Of a stretch of DNA of 64,000 nt, positions 35,854-44,920 are shown piece after piece; position 1 is the first letter of the stretch; each line of letters starts with the position of its first letter. The DNA is from Hyphomicrobiales bacterium (GTDB taxonomy: Bacteria; Pseudomonadota; Alphaproteobacteria; Rhizobiales; Xanthobacteraceae): assembly GCA_017305715.1 (NCBI GenBank), contig JAFKKG010000026.1, positions 62,001-126,000 of the forward strand, written 5' to 3'. The position numbers were made by a program, and so were the translations under genes. The notes beneath the pieces are model-generated. The model saw only the letters and a list, made by a program, of their open reading frames with translations, did not search any database and was not told the origin of the DNA.

Positions 35854-36339
35854 ATTTTACACCTATCTCCGCCTTGAGAGCGGATTGCGTCCCGGTGCTC
35901 AAAGACCGGTGTAGCTGGTCTACGGGCGTCTTTGGGCTTTCACCTTGGACATGCACGCGCGTCACCGGGACACTGATTTGAGGAACTACACGACAGGGCT
36001 TGAGACCCATGCTCGCCAGTAACTCGTACTTTTCTATTCGTCAACTAAGCCATTGATTTAAAATGACTTTTTCTCTCAGTTCTCTACAAAATTTGCGAGC
36101 CAGATCGACCACAAGTGATTGAATCGAAACCGAGAAAGCAACGCGAAAATTTATTTCCGCAATCTCAACAAACTCGACATCGCGCGTTCGTAAGCCATAC
36201 GGAAAACCCCGGTGCACGTCGGATGAGTGCGCCGTTGTAAACGCTCACTTTCTTCGTGGCCGAATTGGTATCCGTAAATCAGTTGTTTTCCGTATAAGGC
36301 GGACGTATGAATGGGGAGAGGCTTATTTGGAGCACGGGC
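35854..36339. promoter_or_regulatory. AT-rich intergenic region with inverted repeats before the serine recombinase
   Basis: About 485 bases between the divergent hypothetical and recombinase genes, more AT-rich than its surroundings from 36030 to 36180. ATACGGAAAAC (36197-36207) and GTTTTCCGTAT (36285-36295) are exact 11-base inverted repeats, 77 bases apart, the second ending 12 bases before the ATG at 36307. The spacing suggests a recombination site bound by the recombinase, or an operator pair. Confidence 0.5.
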
Positions 36340-36927
36340 ATGAAGCGAGTAGCGCTGTATTTGCGGGTCAGCACCGATAGTCAGACAACTGAAAACCAGC
36401 GGCGCGAGCTACGGGCGGTTGCGAAACGCTCCGATTGGCAAATCGTCAAGGTCTATGAGGATGCCGGTATCAGCGGTGCCAAGGGACGCGATAGGCGCCC
36501 CGGCCTGGATGCGATGATGAAGGCGGTCAACGCGAAAGAATTTGACATGGTCGCGGCGTGGTCAGTCGACCGACTTGGCCGTTCGCTCACGGATCTGCTG
36601 GCAATTTTACAGGCGCTCCGCGACAAAGGCGTCGACCTCTTCCTGCATCAGCAGGGTTTGGACACCTCCACCTCCGCCGGCCGTGCCATGTTCCAGATGC
36701 TCGGCGTGTTCGCCGAATTCGAACGGGGCATCATTCGAGAGCGCGTCAACGCTGGCCTGGCGCGAGCTCGAGACAGAGGCACGAAGTTGGGTCGCCCGCG
36801 TACCACGCCGGCAGTTGAGAAGAAAATTCAACGACTGCGCGACAAGGACATGGGTATCCTGAAAATCGCACGCACTCTTGGCATCGGGACGAGCGTAGTG
36901 CAGCGCGTTGTCGACGGCCTAAGCTAA
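36340..36927 (+). CDS. Serine recombinase (resolvase/invertase type)
   Basis: 195 residues. The catalytic domain begins MKRVALYLRVSTDSQTTENQ with the nucleophile Ser in RVSTDSQ, then DAGISGAKGRDRRPGLDAMM, and SVDRLGRSLTDLL with the conserved D-R-L-G-R; the C-terminal helix-turn-helix starts at IQRLRDKDMGILKIARTLGI. Length matches simple resolvases and invertases. GGAG nine bases before ATG 36340 supports this start; an upstream ATG at 36307 would add 11 residues. It could resolve dimers of the element or invert a segment. Confidence 0.92.
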   Translation: MKRVALYLRVSTDSQTTENQRRELRAVAKRSDWQIVKVYEDAGISGAKGRDRRPGLDAMMKAVNAKEFDMVAAWSVDRLGRSLTDLLAILQALRDKGVDLFLHQQGLDTSTSAGRAMFQMLGVFAEFERGIIRERVNAGLARARDRGTKLGRPRTTPAVEKKIQRLRDKDMGILKIARTLGIGTSVVQRVVDGLS

Positions 36928-37391
36928 ACCAGCGTCAACGTCGGTGTGCCCCACAGCTCGACGCCGACCGGCGCCGCGTCATCGTTCGCCCGCCCTACCC
37001 CCTGGCACCCCCACCCCGGCCCCCGGTCGCTCCAGCTAAAGACGCCGTATCACCGCTCCGCTAGTGCAAGATTTTTTGAAAATTCCGGCCCAGGTGGCGC
37101 GTCGCTGAAGCAGACGCCCGCCGAGGACACCGCCCTACCCCGCCGGCAGGGGGCGGATCAGTGAGGAGACAACGTCGCAATGTCTTCCGACTAGTGCGCA
37201 AAAATTTGAGTTTTCTGGACACAGCTCTGCGTCGCCGGTGGTGCGCGCACTAGGCGGTCCTGCGAGGCCACAACGGTAATCCCCACTTTGAACATGACTG
37301 CATCGAGCAATCGTGCTAGATTTTGAACTTGCGCTGCTGCCTTCCGGAATTCGCGACACCGGCCTCTCAACTTCATTTTTGAGGCGTCTGG
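36928..37391. other. Intergenic region
   Basis: About 460 bases with no convincing gene. Two loosely similar stretches starting CTAGTGC (37061 and 37191, about 18 of 28 positions alike) are the only notable content. Confidence 0.35.
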
Positions 37392-39038
37392 ATGCCCCGA
37401 ATTGTTAATGCCTACGAAGGAAACTCCGCGATTGGAAAATCGCTCGCCGACCTTGGCGAGGCCATATTCGGCAATCAAGCCAGAGACGAAGTCTATCGTC
37501 AGACCGCTTTCCGCAAGAAGCGGGAAAACGACAACGCGGAGCCCCTCGCCGCGGCCGTCCGCGACGGCAACCGCAACAGCATTGGCTATTACGGCGTGCT
37601 CGCAGGCAAGACTGGCCAAGACGCCGGCGATTACGGCCGCTTCTCCGCTGCGAACCACGCGACGAATTTCGACGACCCCCGACTGGCCATCTCGATGTTG
37701 GGCGCCGGCGGCGCCGCGGCGAATACGCCAATTGGCCAGCGCCGATCGCTCGACAACACCATCGCCACCACCGGCATGAACAATGCGACGACGCTGGAAA
37801 GTCAGCGGATAGCCTCGGACCGGGCGCGAGAAACGCAGCTAGCGATTGATGGTCGCACGCTCACCCCCATCATCGACGAAAACGGCGTTGCGCGCTACGC
37901 GCCAAAGTCGCAGGCCGTAGGCGGCGAAGCGCCGATGTCGACGGACAGTGTGGTTGCAGGCATGCTGCGCCGCCAAGCGGTGGCCGCGCAGCCGGCCGCG
38001 CCTGGAGTAGACCCGCTCGGCACCATTGATCTTCGAATCTTGAAAAAGGCCGGCCTCGACTTGCCGGAACAGTCACTCGTGCACCCGACCACCGGTCAAA
38101 CCGCGATCTCGAGAGACGGCGGCCGCACCGCGATCCTTCCAGACGGCCGAACCATCCCCGCCTTGGGCTTCCAGCCGGTTGGCCAAGACGCAGCCCTGGC
38201 CCAGGCACGCGACAATGGCGTCCGCGAGAGCGCCGCGCGGCCGCTGGTGATCGGAGATCCCACCAAGAGCCAGGCTGCGGCGGATGCCGCCAAGACGTCC
38301 GGAGTTGGTCCTGCATTCACGACCGAGCTAAACCGCACCCTGGGCTCGATTCCGGGCGCGACGGCGGCCATCAAGGGCCTCAGCGGTTCTCCGGAGATCG
38401 CTCCGGAGACGCAACACGCGCGCTCCTCGCAGGATATCCGCAACAACCAGGCGCGAGCGGTCCTGCTCGGCGGCCCAGGTCGGCAAACGGTTCAGGCTCA
38501 GAAGTGGGTCAACGATCTCATCCCGCAGGGGAATGCGCTCGCCAATCCGGCGACCGAGGCGGCCAAGATTCCGACGATTGTCAGCGCGCTCAAAGGCGAC
38601 CACGATCAGATCCGTCAGCTTGTCGCGGATCCGAACACGTTGCCGGCCGAGCGCATCAAACTGGTGCAGCAACTCCACCAGATCGAGAACACGATCCGCA
38701 TGTACACCGAGCCCCAGCAGCCCGCTGTGCAGTCGCAAGCCGCCGCTGCCCCGGCTGCTCCCAATGGTGCGCCCCCTGCGGCCGCCAGCGCGCAGCCGAC
38801 ACAGACCGCCACCAACCCCCAGACTGGCCAGAAGATGGGGCTCATCAACGGACAATGGGTGCCGATGTCGAGCGCCGACACCGCCGTTGGGAAGGCGCCG
38901 GCGCCGCCGCTGAATGGCACCAAGTCCGCCGGTGATCCACTGTCACAGGCTCGAGACGCCATCGCCCGTGGTGCGGATCCCGCAGCCGTCAGACAGCGGC
39001 TCCAGCAGAACGGGATCGATCCGGCACGGCTCAACTGA
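37392..39038 (+). CDS. Phage virion-associated protein (internal/tail-region type)
   Basis: 548 residues, start MPRIVNAYEGNSAIGKSLAD. The sequence is rich in Ala, Gln, Asn and Pro with long helical and disordered parts, including APAAPNGAPPAAASAQPT, the phrase GQKMGLINGQWVPMSSADT and a C-terminal SQARDAIARGADPAAVRQRL. This style is found in structural or ejection proteins of podovirus-like phages from rhizobia. No other virion genes surround it, so it is an orphan, probably the remnant of a prophage. Its exact role cannot be told. Confidence 0.6.
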   Translation: MPRIVNAYEGNSAIGKSLADLGEAIFGNQARDEVYRQTAFRKKRENDNAEPLAAAVRDGNRNSIGYYGVLAGKTGQDAGDYGRFSAANHATNFDDPRLAISMLGAGGAAANTPIGQRRSLDNTIATTGMNNATTLESQRIASDRARETQLAIDGRTLTPIIDENGVARYAPKSQAVGGEAPMSTDSVVAGMLRRQAVAAQPAAPGVDPLGTIDLRILKKAGLDLPEQSLVHPTTGQTAISRDGGRTAILPDGRTIPALGFQPVGQDAALAQARDNGVRESAARPLVIGDPTKSQAAADAAKTSGVGPAFTTELNRTLGSIPGATAAIKGLSGSPEIAPETQHARSSQDIRNNQARAVLLGGPGRQTVQAQKWVNDLIPQGNALANPATEAAKIPTIVSALKGDHDQIRQLVADPNTLPAERIKLVQQLHQIENTIRMYTEPQQPAVQSQAAAAPAAPNGAPPAAASAQPTQTATNPQTGQKMGLINGQWVPMSSADTAVGKAPAPPLNGTKSAGDPLSQARDAIARGADPAAVRQRLQQNGIDPARLN

Positions 39039-40038
39039 CCGCCGACGGTGATCCAGAACGGGCACAAGTACATCAGCCTGACGGGGGCTACCAGTGAGGC
39101 TTACCGATCTGACGTGAGACGATCATACGTGCGGCGGCTAACCTCGGCATCTTGCGTGGGGTCTTCAAGAGAAGCGCGATTTCCCTGCCAATACGAGTGC
39201 ACTTCAATCACAAAATCCGAAGGACCGGCCGCGCAGGCCGGCGTTGCCGCCGCTCATGAAAACCTGCGGCAAGAGCCGAAATGCCTTTCCAAACGGGTGA
39301 CGCTAGGCGAGAGCGACCGAACCGGGAGCATTATGGTGAAACAACTTCTAGCTGGCGCCCTGCTCTGCGCGGCATCTAATTCGCCGACGGCGCAAACGAA
39401 CGCCGCTAGACAATTGCTCAAATCCCGCGTCGGGGTGACTTTGAAAGTGGTTGTGCAGGACATCGTTAGCACGATAATGCAGTTGAGCCGGTCTCCACTC
39501 GTTCGGCCCACATCGTTTCGGGCGCAGCAATCACCAAGCCGCTTTTTTTTGTCGCCAAACATCCGTCGGCCCCCCATGGCGCGCCGTTGTCTTTGCCGAT
39601 CGCATGGGCGCGACGGCCTTCGTTGAATTGAATGTCGACGCCCCTCCCCCCATCGGCCTGCTTAGGGTTCAGAAGGATATGCGCGTGATCAGATCAACGC
39701 ACTCGATAAATCCCCTGGGCAGGTTCTGGCGGCATCCCCGAGTGCAGTTGTGTGCACTAGGACGCGCTGAGATAAAACGCCACACTCAACAACCCCGCCC
39801 GCTGCCGGGGAGATGTACCACTTGGTCGCATCAACGCGATGTTACGAATCGCCACGGGTCGAACCGGTTGCCACCCCGAATATTGGTAAATCCGAATTGT
39901 TTCGGCGTTGCCGTCTTGAAACCTGCTTGCGCCGCGCGCCCGGTTGTTCCAAACAGGTTAGGCAACCATTCGACTCACAACGTGTCCCACGCCACGCCGG
40001 CAAGAGATCGGCGACGTGGGAGCCTTCGGAGAAGCTCA
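39039..40038. other. One kilobase without a confident gene; possible decayed phage or secreted-protein gene
   Basis: Directly after the virion-like gene one frame reads VIQNGHKYISLTGATSEAY, which looks like the worn start of a following phage gene. At 39334 an ATG after GGGAGC begins a signal-peptide-like piece (MVKQLLAGALLCAASNSPTA), but the frame soon loses protein-like composition. No intact gene, repeat or RNA was identified. Confidence 0.35.
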
Positions 40039-40830
40039 TTGCTTTCGTTGGTCTCACCGGTCTCGTATCTCAAACCAACAACCAGGGGAAAAACCGAACC
40101 GTTGATGGTGCTGTGCGAGCGGCAAGACGGCTCAGAAGTCGAACTCGTCGCCAAATTCTCCGGCGCGTGCGAGGAGAAAGAAGTCAACTTGGCACGCGAA
40201 GTGATCGCGGCTTGCCTTGCCGGCGACCTGGGGCTGCCGGTCGCCGAGCCAATGATTGTGGCCTCGTCGCCGCAATGGATCAGCAGCATTCCCGACCCGG
40301 CGGTGCGTGCCAAGGTCGCCGCCAGTTGCCCGGTAGCTTTCGGGTCAAAGCTTTGGACTGGGCAGTTTTCTGTCTGGAACTCCGGCACCCAGATAACCGA
40401 ATCGATGCTCCAGACAGCAGCCGCCATCTTCACTTTTGATGCCATCATCCAGAATTTCGATCGCCGGGACGAAAACCCAAACTGCTTAATTAATGGCGAA
40501 AGAATGCTGATATTCGACCACGAACAGGCCTTCATGCACGGGCTCGTGCTGTTCTGGACGCCACCTTGGACGCTGGGCGGACTACAAAATTTTGAAGTAC
40601 CGGCGCGGCACATTTTCCGCCCAAACCTGTTCGGCCGTGCTATCGATTTTCCGAGCATTAAGACTTCCTGGACCAATATCTCGGACCAACGGGTGACAGA
40701 GTACCTGGCGGCCGTCCCGCCGGAGTGGCGCGGCAACCAGGGTCCGCTCGATGCCGCACTCGCCCTGATCAGGGATGCCAGGGACAATATCGACGGCTGC
40801 TTACAAGAGATATCGCGGGTGCTGACATGA
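40039..40830 (+). CDS. HipA-like kinase (HipA_2 type), TTG start
   Basis: 263 residues. The catalytic-like segments are AIFTFDAIIQNFDRRDENPN (with the H/N-x-D-R motif of HipA-type kinases) and GERMLIFDHEQAFMHGL (D-H-E for the metal-binding Asp). The N-terminus LVSPVSYLKPTTRGKTEPLM matches the family start; reading it needs TTG at 40039, which has GGAG 7 bases upstream, while the first ATG (40105) would cut into the domain. The family is usually paired with the next gene's family, DUF3037, as here. Biological role not established; toxin-antitoxin-like function is suspected for relatives. Confidence 0.78.
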   Translation: MLSLVSPVSYLKPTTRGKTEPLMVLCERQDGSEVELVAKFSGACEEKEVNLAREVIAACLAGDLGLPVAEPMIVASSPQWISSIPDPAVRAKVAASCPVAFGSKLWTGQFSVWNSGTQITESMLQTAAAIFTFDAIIQNFDRRDENPNCLINGERMLIFDHEQAFMHGLVLFWTPPWTLGGLQNFEVPARHIFRPNLFGRAIDFPSIKTSWTNISDQRVTEYLAAVPPEWRGNQGPLDAALALIRDARDNIDGCLQEISRVLT

Positions 40831-41690
40831 AAAAAACGACTTACGGCTACGTCGTTCTTCGGTACGTGCACGATGTCATCACGGGTGAATTCGTGAACGT
40901 CGGGCTGGTCATGCATGCGCCTGAAACCGACCAGGTGAAAAGCAAAACTCGTACCTCGATGGGCAGGCTGAAGGCGACGTTCCCCGATCTGGATCGAGCG
41001 GCGTTCGTGGCTGCGATGAAGTCGGTGACCAGTGCGCTCCATAGGGTCGAGAAGCAATTCCGCTCTGACGGCATGATCAAGCAGTTTTCCGACGCGAAGT
41101 CGTTCGCTCATCTCGCGGTGCCGATCGACGACAGTTCGCTGCAATGGTCGCCGGTATCGACCGGCTTGACCGACGATTTCGATAGAACGTTCGATCGTGT
41201 GTACCAGCGAATGGTGACCCGCTACGACCACCCATCGTTGGTTCGTCGCTCCGATGAAGATGTCTGGCGGCCGATCCGTGAGAAGATCGCCGAGCGCAGG
41301 ATCACAGTGCGGTTCGAGGAAAAGACGATCGTCGGCGCGACCGATCAGATCGAGTTCAAGCACACCTGGAAGAATGGTGCTTGGCACGCTTATGAAGCGC
41401 TGTCGCTCGATCTGGCCGATGCCGACGGGATCAAGGACAAGGCCCGCCGCTGGCGTGGGCATCTCGACGCGGTATTCGAGGGCAAGAGCGATCCCAATCT
41501 GAAACTGAATTTCATCTTGGGTGCGCCAACCGATCCGAAGCTGCTGCCGGCCTATGAGAACGCGGTCAAGATACTTGGCCACTCGCCGTCGCAGCCGAAA
41601 ATATATCGGGAAGGCCAGATCGACGACCTTGTTTCCGAGATCGAGGATGAGGTGCGGGCGCACGCTGCCGAGCACAGGCGGCTGTTCTAA
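40827..41690 (+). CDS. DUF3037-containing protein
   Basis: 287 residues. The N-terminal DUF3037 is seen in KKTTYGYVVLRYVHDVITGE followed by FVNVGLVMHAPETDQV; a helical C-terminal region continues to AHAAEHRRLF. Start ATG overlaps the kinase stop (ATGA), so the two are translated together. DUF3037 genes commonly follow HipA-like kinase genes; the function of the pair is unknown. Confidence 0.82.
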   Translation: MKKTTYGYVVLRYVHDVITGEFVNVGLVMHAPETDQVKSKTRTSMGRLKATFPDLDRAAFVAAMKSVTSALHRVEKQFRSDGMIKQFSDAKSFAHLAVPIDDSSLQWSPVSTGLTDDFDRTFDRVYQRMVTRYDHPSLVRRSDEDVWRPIREKIAERRITVRFEEKTIVGATDQIEFKHTWKNGAWHAYEALSLDLADADGIKDKARRWRGHLDAVFEGKSDPNLKLNFILGAPTDPKLLPAYENAVKILGHSPSQPKIYREGQIDDLVSEIEDEVRAHAAEHRRLF

Positions 41691-42061
41691 ACATCGCGAT
41701 GCTTGAGCAGGGCCGGCACTACTTTAGCGCGCAGCGGGCGCGGCACCCCACTCGTGGAGGTCACGACCTCGCCGCCCGCGATCGTCGCGCCGGCTGCAGC
41801 GTTTGCGATATCGCCGTCACGCGGCAGCGGATGACCCTGCCACTCGCTCAGACTCGCCCGGCGCGCGTCGATCCTCTCTCTCTCTCCTTGATCGGAGTTG
41901 ACCCTGCCCGCCCCGTGGATCGCTAACCACCTCACTCTTGTGGTCCGGGGCCCTCGCTTCCGCACTGGCGGTGCGGCCTGCTTCCCGTTTCGACATGCCG
42001 GCCTGCCCCCCATGCTTGCCCCCTTGGTCTTGCCGCCTTCGAGATCGTTTTCTTTGGGCAT
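41687..42061 (-). CDS. Hypothetical protein, low confidence
   Basis: 124 residues, overlapping the end of the DUF3037 gene by 4 bases. The C-terminal half reads naturally (NAAAGATIAGGEVVTSTSGV, then PRPLRAKVVPALLKH) while the N-terminal part is Gly/Arg-rich. No ribosome site was seen. May be a real small gene or a fragment. Confidence 0.35.
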   Translation of the reverse strand: MPKENDLEGGKTKGASMGGRPACRNGKQAAPPVRKRGPRTTRVRWLAIHGAGRVNSDQGERERIDARRASLSEWQGHPLPRDGDIANAAAGATIAGGEVVTSTSGVPRPLRAKVVPALLKHRDV

Positions 42062-42225
42062 GGGGGTTCTTGATACAGGATCAACCTTCCAAGCCCCTCA
42101 GATCGTTCCTGCAGGCCGCCAAGCCGCCGACCACGGCAGCCGACCGCAAGAATACGGACGTATGGCCTATTGATCTCGCCTCCCGGTTGCGCTTGGATGG
42201 TCGCGGGGTCGGGGGAAATTAGTAA

Positions 42226-42963
42226 ATGCGTAATCTGGGAATCGTGGCGATTTGCGCCGCGTTAGGTGGCTGCGTCTCGACAAACGAGACCGTGTCCTTC
42301 AAGGCGTCTAATCCACAACAACAGGCAATGATGCGCGATGGGCAACCTGCCCTTGTGTCGCGCCAAAAGAGTTCGCTGGTGCTCGTGCGGCCGGCGGCCC
42401 GGCAACTGCAGGCCAACGGCCGACCTGTCTACGTGGTAGGCATCAACAACTTCGGTCGGCAGCCGATCGAGTTCCGAGTTGCCCAGGTGGAGGCTGTCCA
42501 GCACGTAGGCGCTTCCGATTTCGGTATGCAGGTCGTCACCTTCGAAATGCTCGCGCAAGAGGAGAAGAACCGCCAGGTGGCCGCGGCGATCTTTACGGGA
42601 CTGGCTGTTGCCGGAAACGCATATAGCGCCGCTAACGCCGGCCGCGGCACCTACACCACGCCAAGCGGGCGCACCGGTACATTTTACAGTCCGACGGCCG
42701 CCGCCATAGCGCAGAACAACGCCGCCTTTCAAAACGAAGCGATGATCGCAGCCACGGTCGAAACTGGCCAACGCAACATGGCCGCGCTCGAGCAGACGGT
42801 GATCAAGGACAACACACTGTTGCCGGGCGAGTGGTATGGCGGGCAGCTCCATTTGGCACCGCCCACCGACCAAGCTGGTGGCCTGAAGACTTACACCATC
42901 GTCATCACCGTCGGAACGGATCGGCACGTCGTCGACATTGCGCAGGGGCCCGCTGGAACGTGA
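42226..42963 (+). CDS. Outer-surface lipoprotein, hypothetical
   Basis: 245 residues. Lipobox ALGGC at residue 16 gives a short lipoprotein signal. The body has a strand-rich part (SLVLVRPAARQLQANGRPVY) and a helical Ala-rich middle (VAAAIFTGLAVAGNAYSAA), with YTTPSGRTGTFYSPTAAA and a C-terminal strand domain. No family recognised. It is followed by a secreted protein gene whose GTG overlaps its stop, so they form an operon with the KTSC gene. Confidence 0.75.
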   Translation: MRNLGIVAICAALGGCVSTNETVSFKASNPQQQAMMRDGQPALVSRQKSSLVLVRPAARQLQANGRPVYVVGINNFGRQPIEFRVAQVEAVQHVGASDFGMQVVTFEMLAQEEKNRQVAAAIFTGLAVAGNAYSAANAGRGTYTTPSGRTGTFYSPTAAAIAQNNAAFQNEAMIAATVETGQRNMAALEQTVIKDNTLLPGEWYGGQLHLAPPTDQAGGLKTYTIVITVGTDRHVVDIAQGPAGT

Positions 42964-43271
42964 TCAGTGTGTGGAAAAGGTTTGCGTTGCTTGCGGCCAT
43001 GATTTTCTGCACTTCAGAGACCGCCCTTGCCTACTGCTCGACGCCTACTGCTCCGTTCTGCGCCACACGATACGGAGCCTTCGAAGATGAAAGCGAGTTT
43101 CGTCGGTGCAAATCCGAACTGGAATTTTACAAGAGCGAGGCCGAGAGTTTCTTAGGGTGCCAAAAGCGCGAATCTGACGATTTTCTCTTGAGCCTCAAGC
43201 GAAAATCTGACGGTATAATCCAGGAGTACAACGACGCGGTCGAAAGCTTCAATCGTCGCGCACGAGGTTGA
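42960..43271 (+). CDS. Secreted helical protein, hypothetical
   Basis: 103 residues, starting with GTG 42960 (overlapping the previous TGA) or with GTG 42969. Signal peptide KRFALLAAMIFCTSETALAY, then a Cys-containing start (CSTPTAPFCATRYGAF) and a coiled helical rest (KSELEFYKSEAESFLGCQKR). Envelope protein of unknown role. Confidence 0.68.
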   Translation: MISVWKRFALLAAMIFCTSETALAYCSTPTAPFCATRYGAFEDESEFRRCKSELEFYKSEAESFLGCQKRESDDFLLSLKRKSDGIIQEYNDAVESFNRRARG

Positions 43272-43273
43272 GC

Positions 43274-43615
43274 ATGATCCGATTTGCCTTTGCGACGCTG
43301 GTCCTGTTGGCCGCCACCCCCGTTCGCGCAGAGACGGTCGACGTAAAATACCGAGGTATCGTGGATCTCAAGCCGTTTGCGTGCACGGACACGCCCCGGA
43401 GCAGCTTCATCCAGCGGGTCTGCTACGACAAAGCTCAGAGCTACATGCTGATCAGTCTAAAAGGCACCTACTACCACTACTGTGAGCTCCCCACGGCGAC
43501 ATTTGATGCATTTGTTGCAGCGCCGTCGATGGGGCAGTTTTTCAACCAAAAGATCAAAGGGGCGGGCTCAGACGGTCCGTTCGATTGTCGAACACATCGG
43601 GTGCCGACCTACTAA
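43274..43615 (+). CDS. KTSC-domain secreted protein
   Basis: 113 residues, ATG 43274 with GAGG 8 bases upstream, two bases after the previous stop. Signal peptide FAFATLVLLAATPVRAE, then a KTSC-like domain recognisable by SYMLISLKGTYYHYCELPTA and AAPSMGQFFNQKIKG. KTSC is a small domain near lysyl-tRNA synthetase-like fusions with unclear function; here it is periplasmic and has four Cys. Confidence 0.72.
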   Translation: MIRFAFATLVLLAATPVRAETVDVKYRGIVDLKPFACTDTPRSSFIQRVCYDKAQSYMLISLKGTYYHYCELPTATFDAFVAAPSMGQFFNQKIKGAGSDGPFDCRTHRVPTY

Positions 43616-43676
43616 CTCCAAGCACCCACCCCGAGAACTCTGCTCCCGGCGCGCTCCAAACGGCCCGCCCAGACAT

Positions 43677-44018
43677 CTAGGCCGACCACTTTTCTTCTTC
43701 GCGCCGCGCCTCATCACCATTAAGGCGCTCGGCAACATCCGACGCAACCCCAGGGTCTGACGCTTCCGCAATGGAAGTGCCATCCTGCTTTTTGATTTTC
43801 TTGCCGTCGGCATTCAATGGAAAATCATCTGGTTCAAGCTGTTTGTCACGAGCCAACTCTTTTCTAACAGCCGCTGCCGAGTTGCCGACCTTTTCAATGG
43901 CCGCGAGCACTTCGTCTTTCGACGCCTCGAGCGCCTTCGTCCAATATTTTAGTTCAGTGGGATTGTCCGCATCGATCTTGCTTCGATCAGGCTTCAGCTT
44001 TTTCGTCAAGCCGGTCAT
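43677..44018 (-). CDS. DUF3606-type protein
   Basis: 113 residues. The DUF3606 core is DRSKIDADNPTELKYWTKAL, then KVGNSAAAVRKELAR. A charged tail follows (KADGKK-like and EEEKWSA). DUF3606 proteins are short, widespread in alphaproteobacteria and often linked to general stress; function unknown. Converges with the secreted-protein operon. Confidence 0.8.
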   Translation of the reverse strand: MTGLTKKLKPDRSKIDADNPTELKYWTKALEASKDEVLAAIEKVGNSAAAVRKELARDKQLEPDDFPLNADGKKIKKQDGTSIAEASDPGVASDVAERLNGDEARREEEKWSA

Positions 44019-44098
44019 CGGTAGCTCCTATCCCGCTTCCAATCAGGCACTGCTTCAAACTAAAGTGGGACGGCTGTTGAAAGTTCCATGCATCCCTG

Positions 44099-44323
44099 CT
44101 ACGCGGCGCCGTCCCGACACTCGCTTGTCAGAGCCTCACCGGGAGTCCGTGCCCTCAACGCCTCGTCACCGGCCGGAGTTCTGCAATAAGGTCGACCGTC
44201 GGGCTGCTTCTTGATCCAGCCTTTCGCGACCACGTTGGCGATAAGAACCTTGCCGCTGGGCAGAGGTGTTCTGGCGCGCGGCCTTGGGTAAGCACCCTCT
44301 TCGCCGGCAACGTCTTTGAGCAA
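44099..44323 (-). CDS. Hypothetical protein, possible fragment
   Basis: About 74 residues from a TTG at 44321-44323; the frame is open further upstream (reading RKAALYRL). The segment PSGKVLIANVVAKGWIKKQP followed by DGRPYCRTPAGDEAL looks like the end of a winged-helix domain. Start and extent are uncertain, and the frames around it are ambiguous. Confidence 0.3.
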   Translation of the reverse strand: MLKDVAGEEGAYPRPRARTPLPSGKVLIANVVAKGWIKKQPDGRPYCRTPAGDEALRARTPGEALTSECRDGAA

Positions 44324-44482
44324 GCGATAAAGAGCAGCTTTCCTTCGCTCCCGCCAGCGCCACCTTTTTGGCGGTCCCTGGCGCGAGTCGAAAGACGGTT
44401 CCGCTCAGCACGAAACGGAAGACCGTTGTCGTCGCCCGGCTTCCGTGCAAAGATTGAGGACCGAAGTAAACGGGGTGAAGAC

Positions 44483-44920
44483 ATGGCCCGACCAATTGGC
44501 ACGAGCCACATGCCCAAGCCGTTGCACCCGTTTTTCGTTGCGCTGGGTGGCGCGTTGCTCATGGCCGCCCTGTTCACCGATTATATGTACTCGAGCAACT
44601 CGCTGATGCAGTGGGCCAACTTCTCGGTTTGGCTGATCACGGGGGGCCTTGTGATGGCGCTTATCGCCACGATCTCCCTTGTAACTGACTTCGCGCTCGG
44701 GAGGGCAGGCCCGATCCGCTGGCTCGATTTTGGGTTAATAGCGGCTGCCGCGTTTCTCTCCCTCGTCAACGTGTTCGTGCATACGCGTGATGCGTGGACT
44801 TCCGTTGTGCCAACTGGCATCACCCTATCCACCATCGTCACGATCCTACTCCTTGTGGCCGGTCTCCGCGGCTGGTGCGTTACCGCCGTAAAGACTGCGG
44901 GCCGGGGAGAAAGCGCATGA
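44483..44920 (+). CDS. DUF2231-like membrane protein
   Basis: 145 residues with four predicted membrane helices: HPFFVALGGALLMAALFTDY, SVWLITGGLVMALIATISLV, RWLDFGLIAAAAFLSLVNVF and TLSTIVTILLLVAGLRGW. The start MPKPLHPFFVALGG fits DUF2231-type proteins (H-P-x-x-V). The stop overlaps the sugar-dehydrogenase gene (ATGA), so it may be its membrane partner, perhaps for electron transfer; this is inference. Confidence 0.72.
   Translation: MARPIGTSHMPKPLHPFFVALGGALLMAALFTDYMYSSNSLMQWANFSVWLITGGLVMALIATISLVTDFALGRAGPIRWLDFGLIAAAAFLSLVNVFVHTRDAWTSVVPTGITLSTIVTILLLVAGLRGWCVTAVKTAGRGESA

Noticed and set aside
37061-37218. Two CTAGTGC-led stretches 130 bases apart as a possible direct repeat or recombination core
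   Set aside because: Only about 18 of 28 positions agree and most agreement is in A/T runs; too weak to call.
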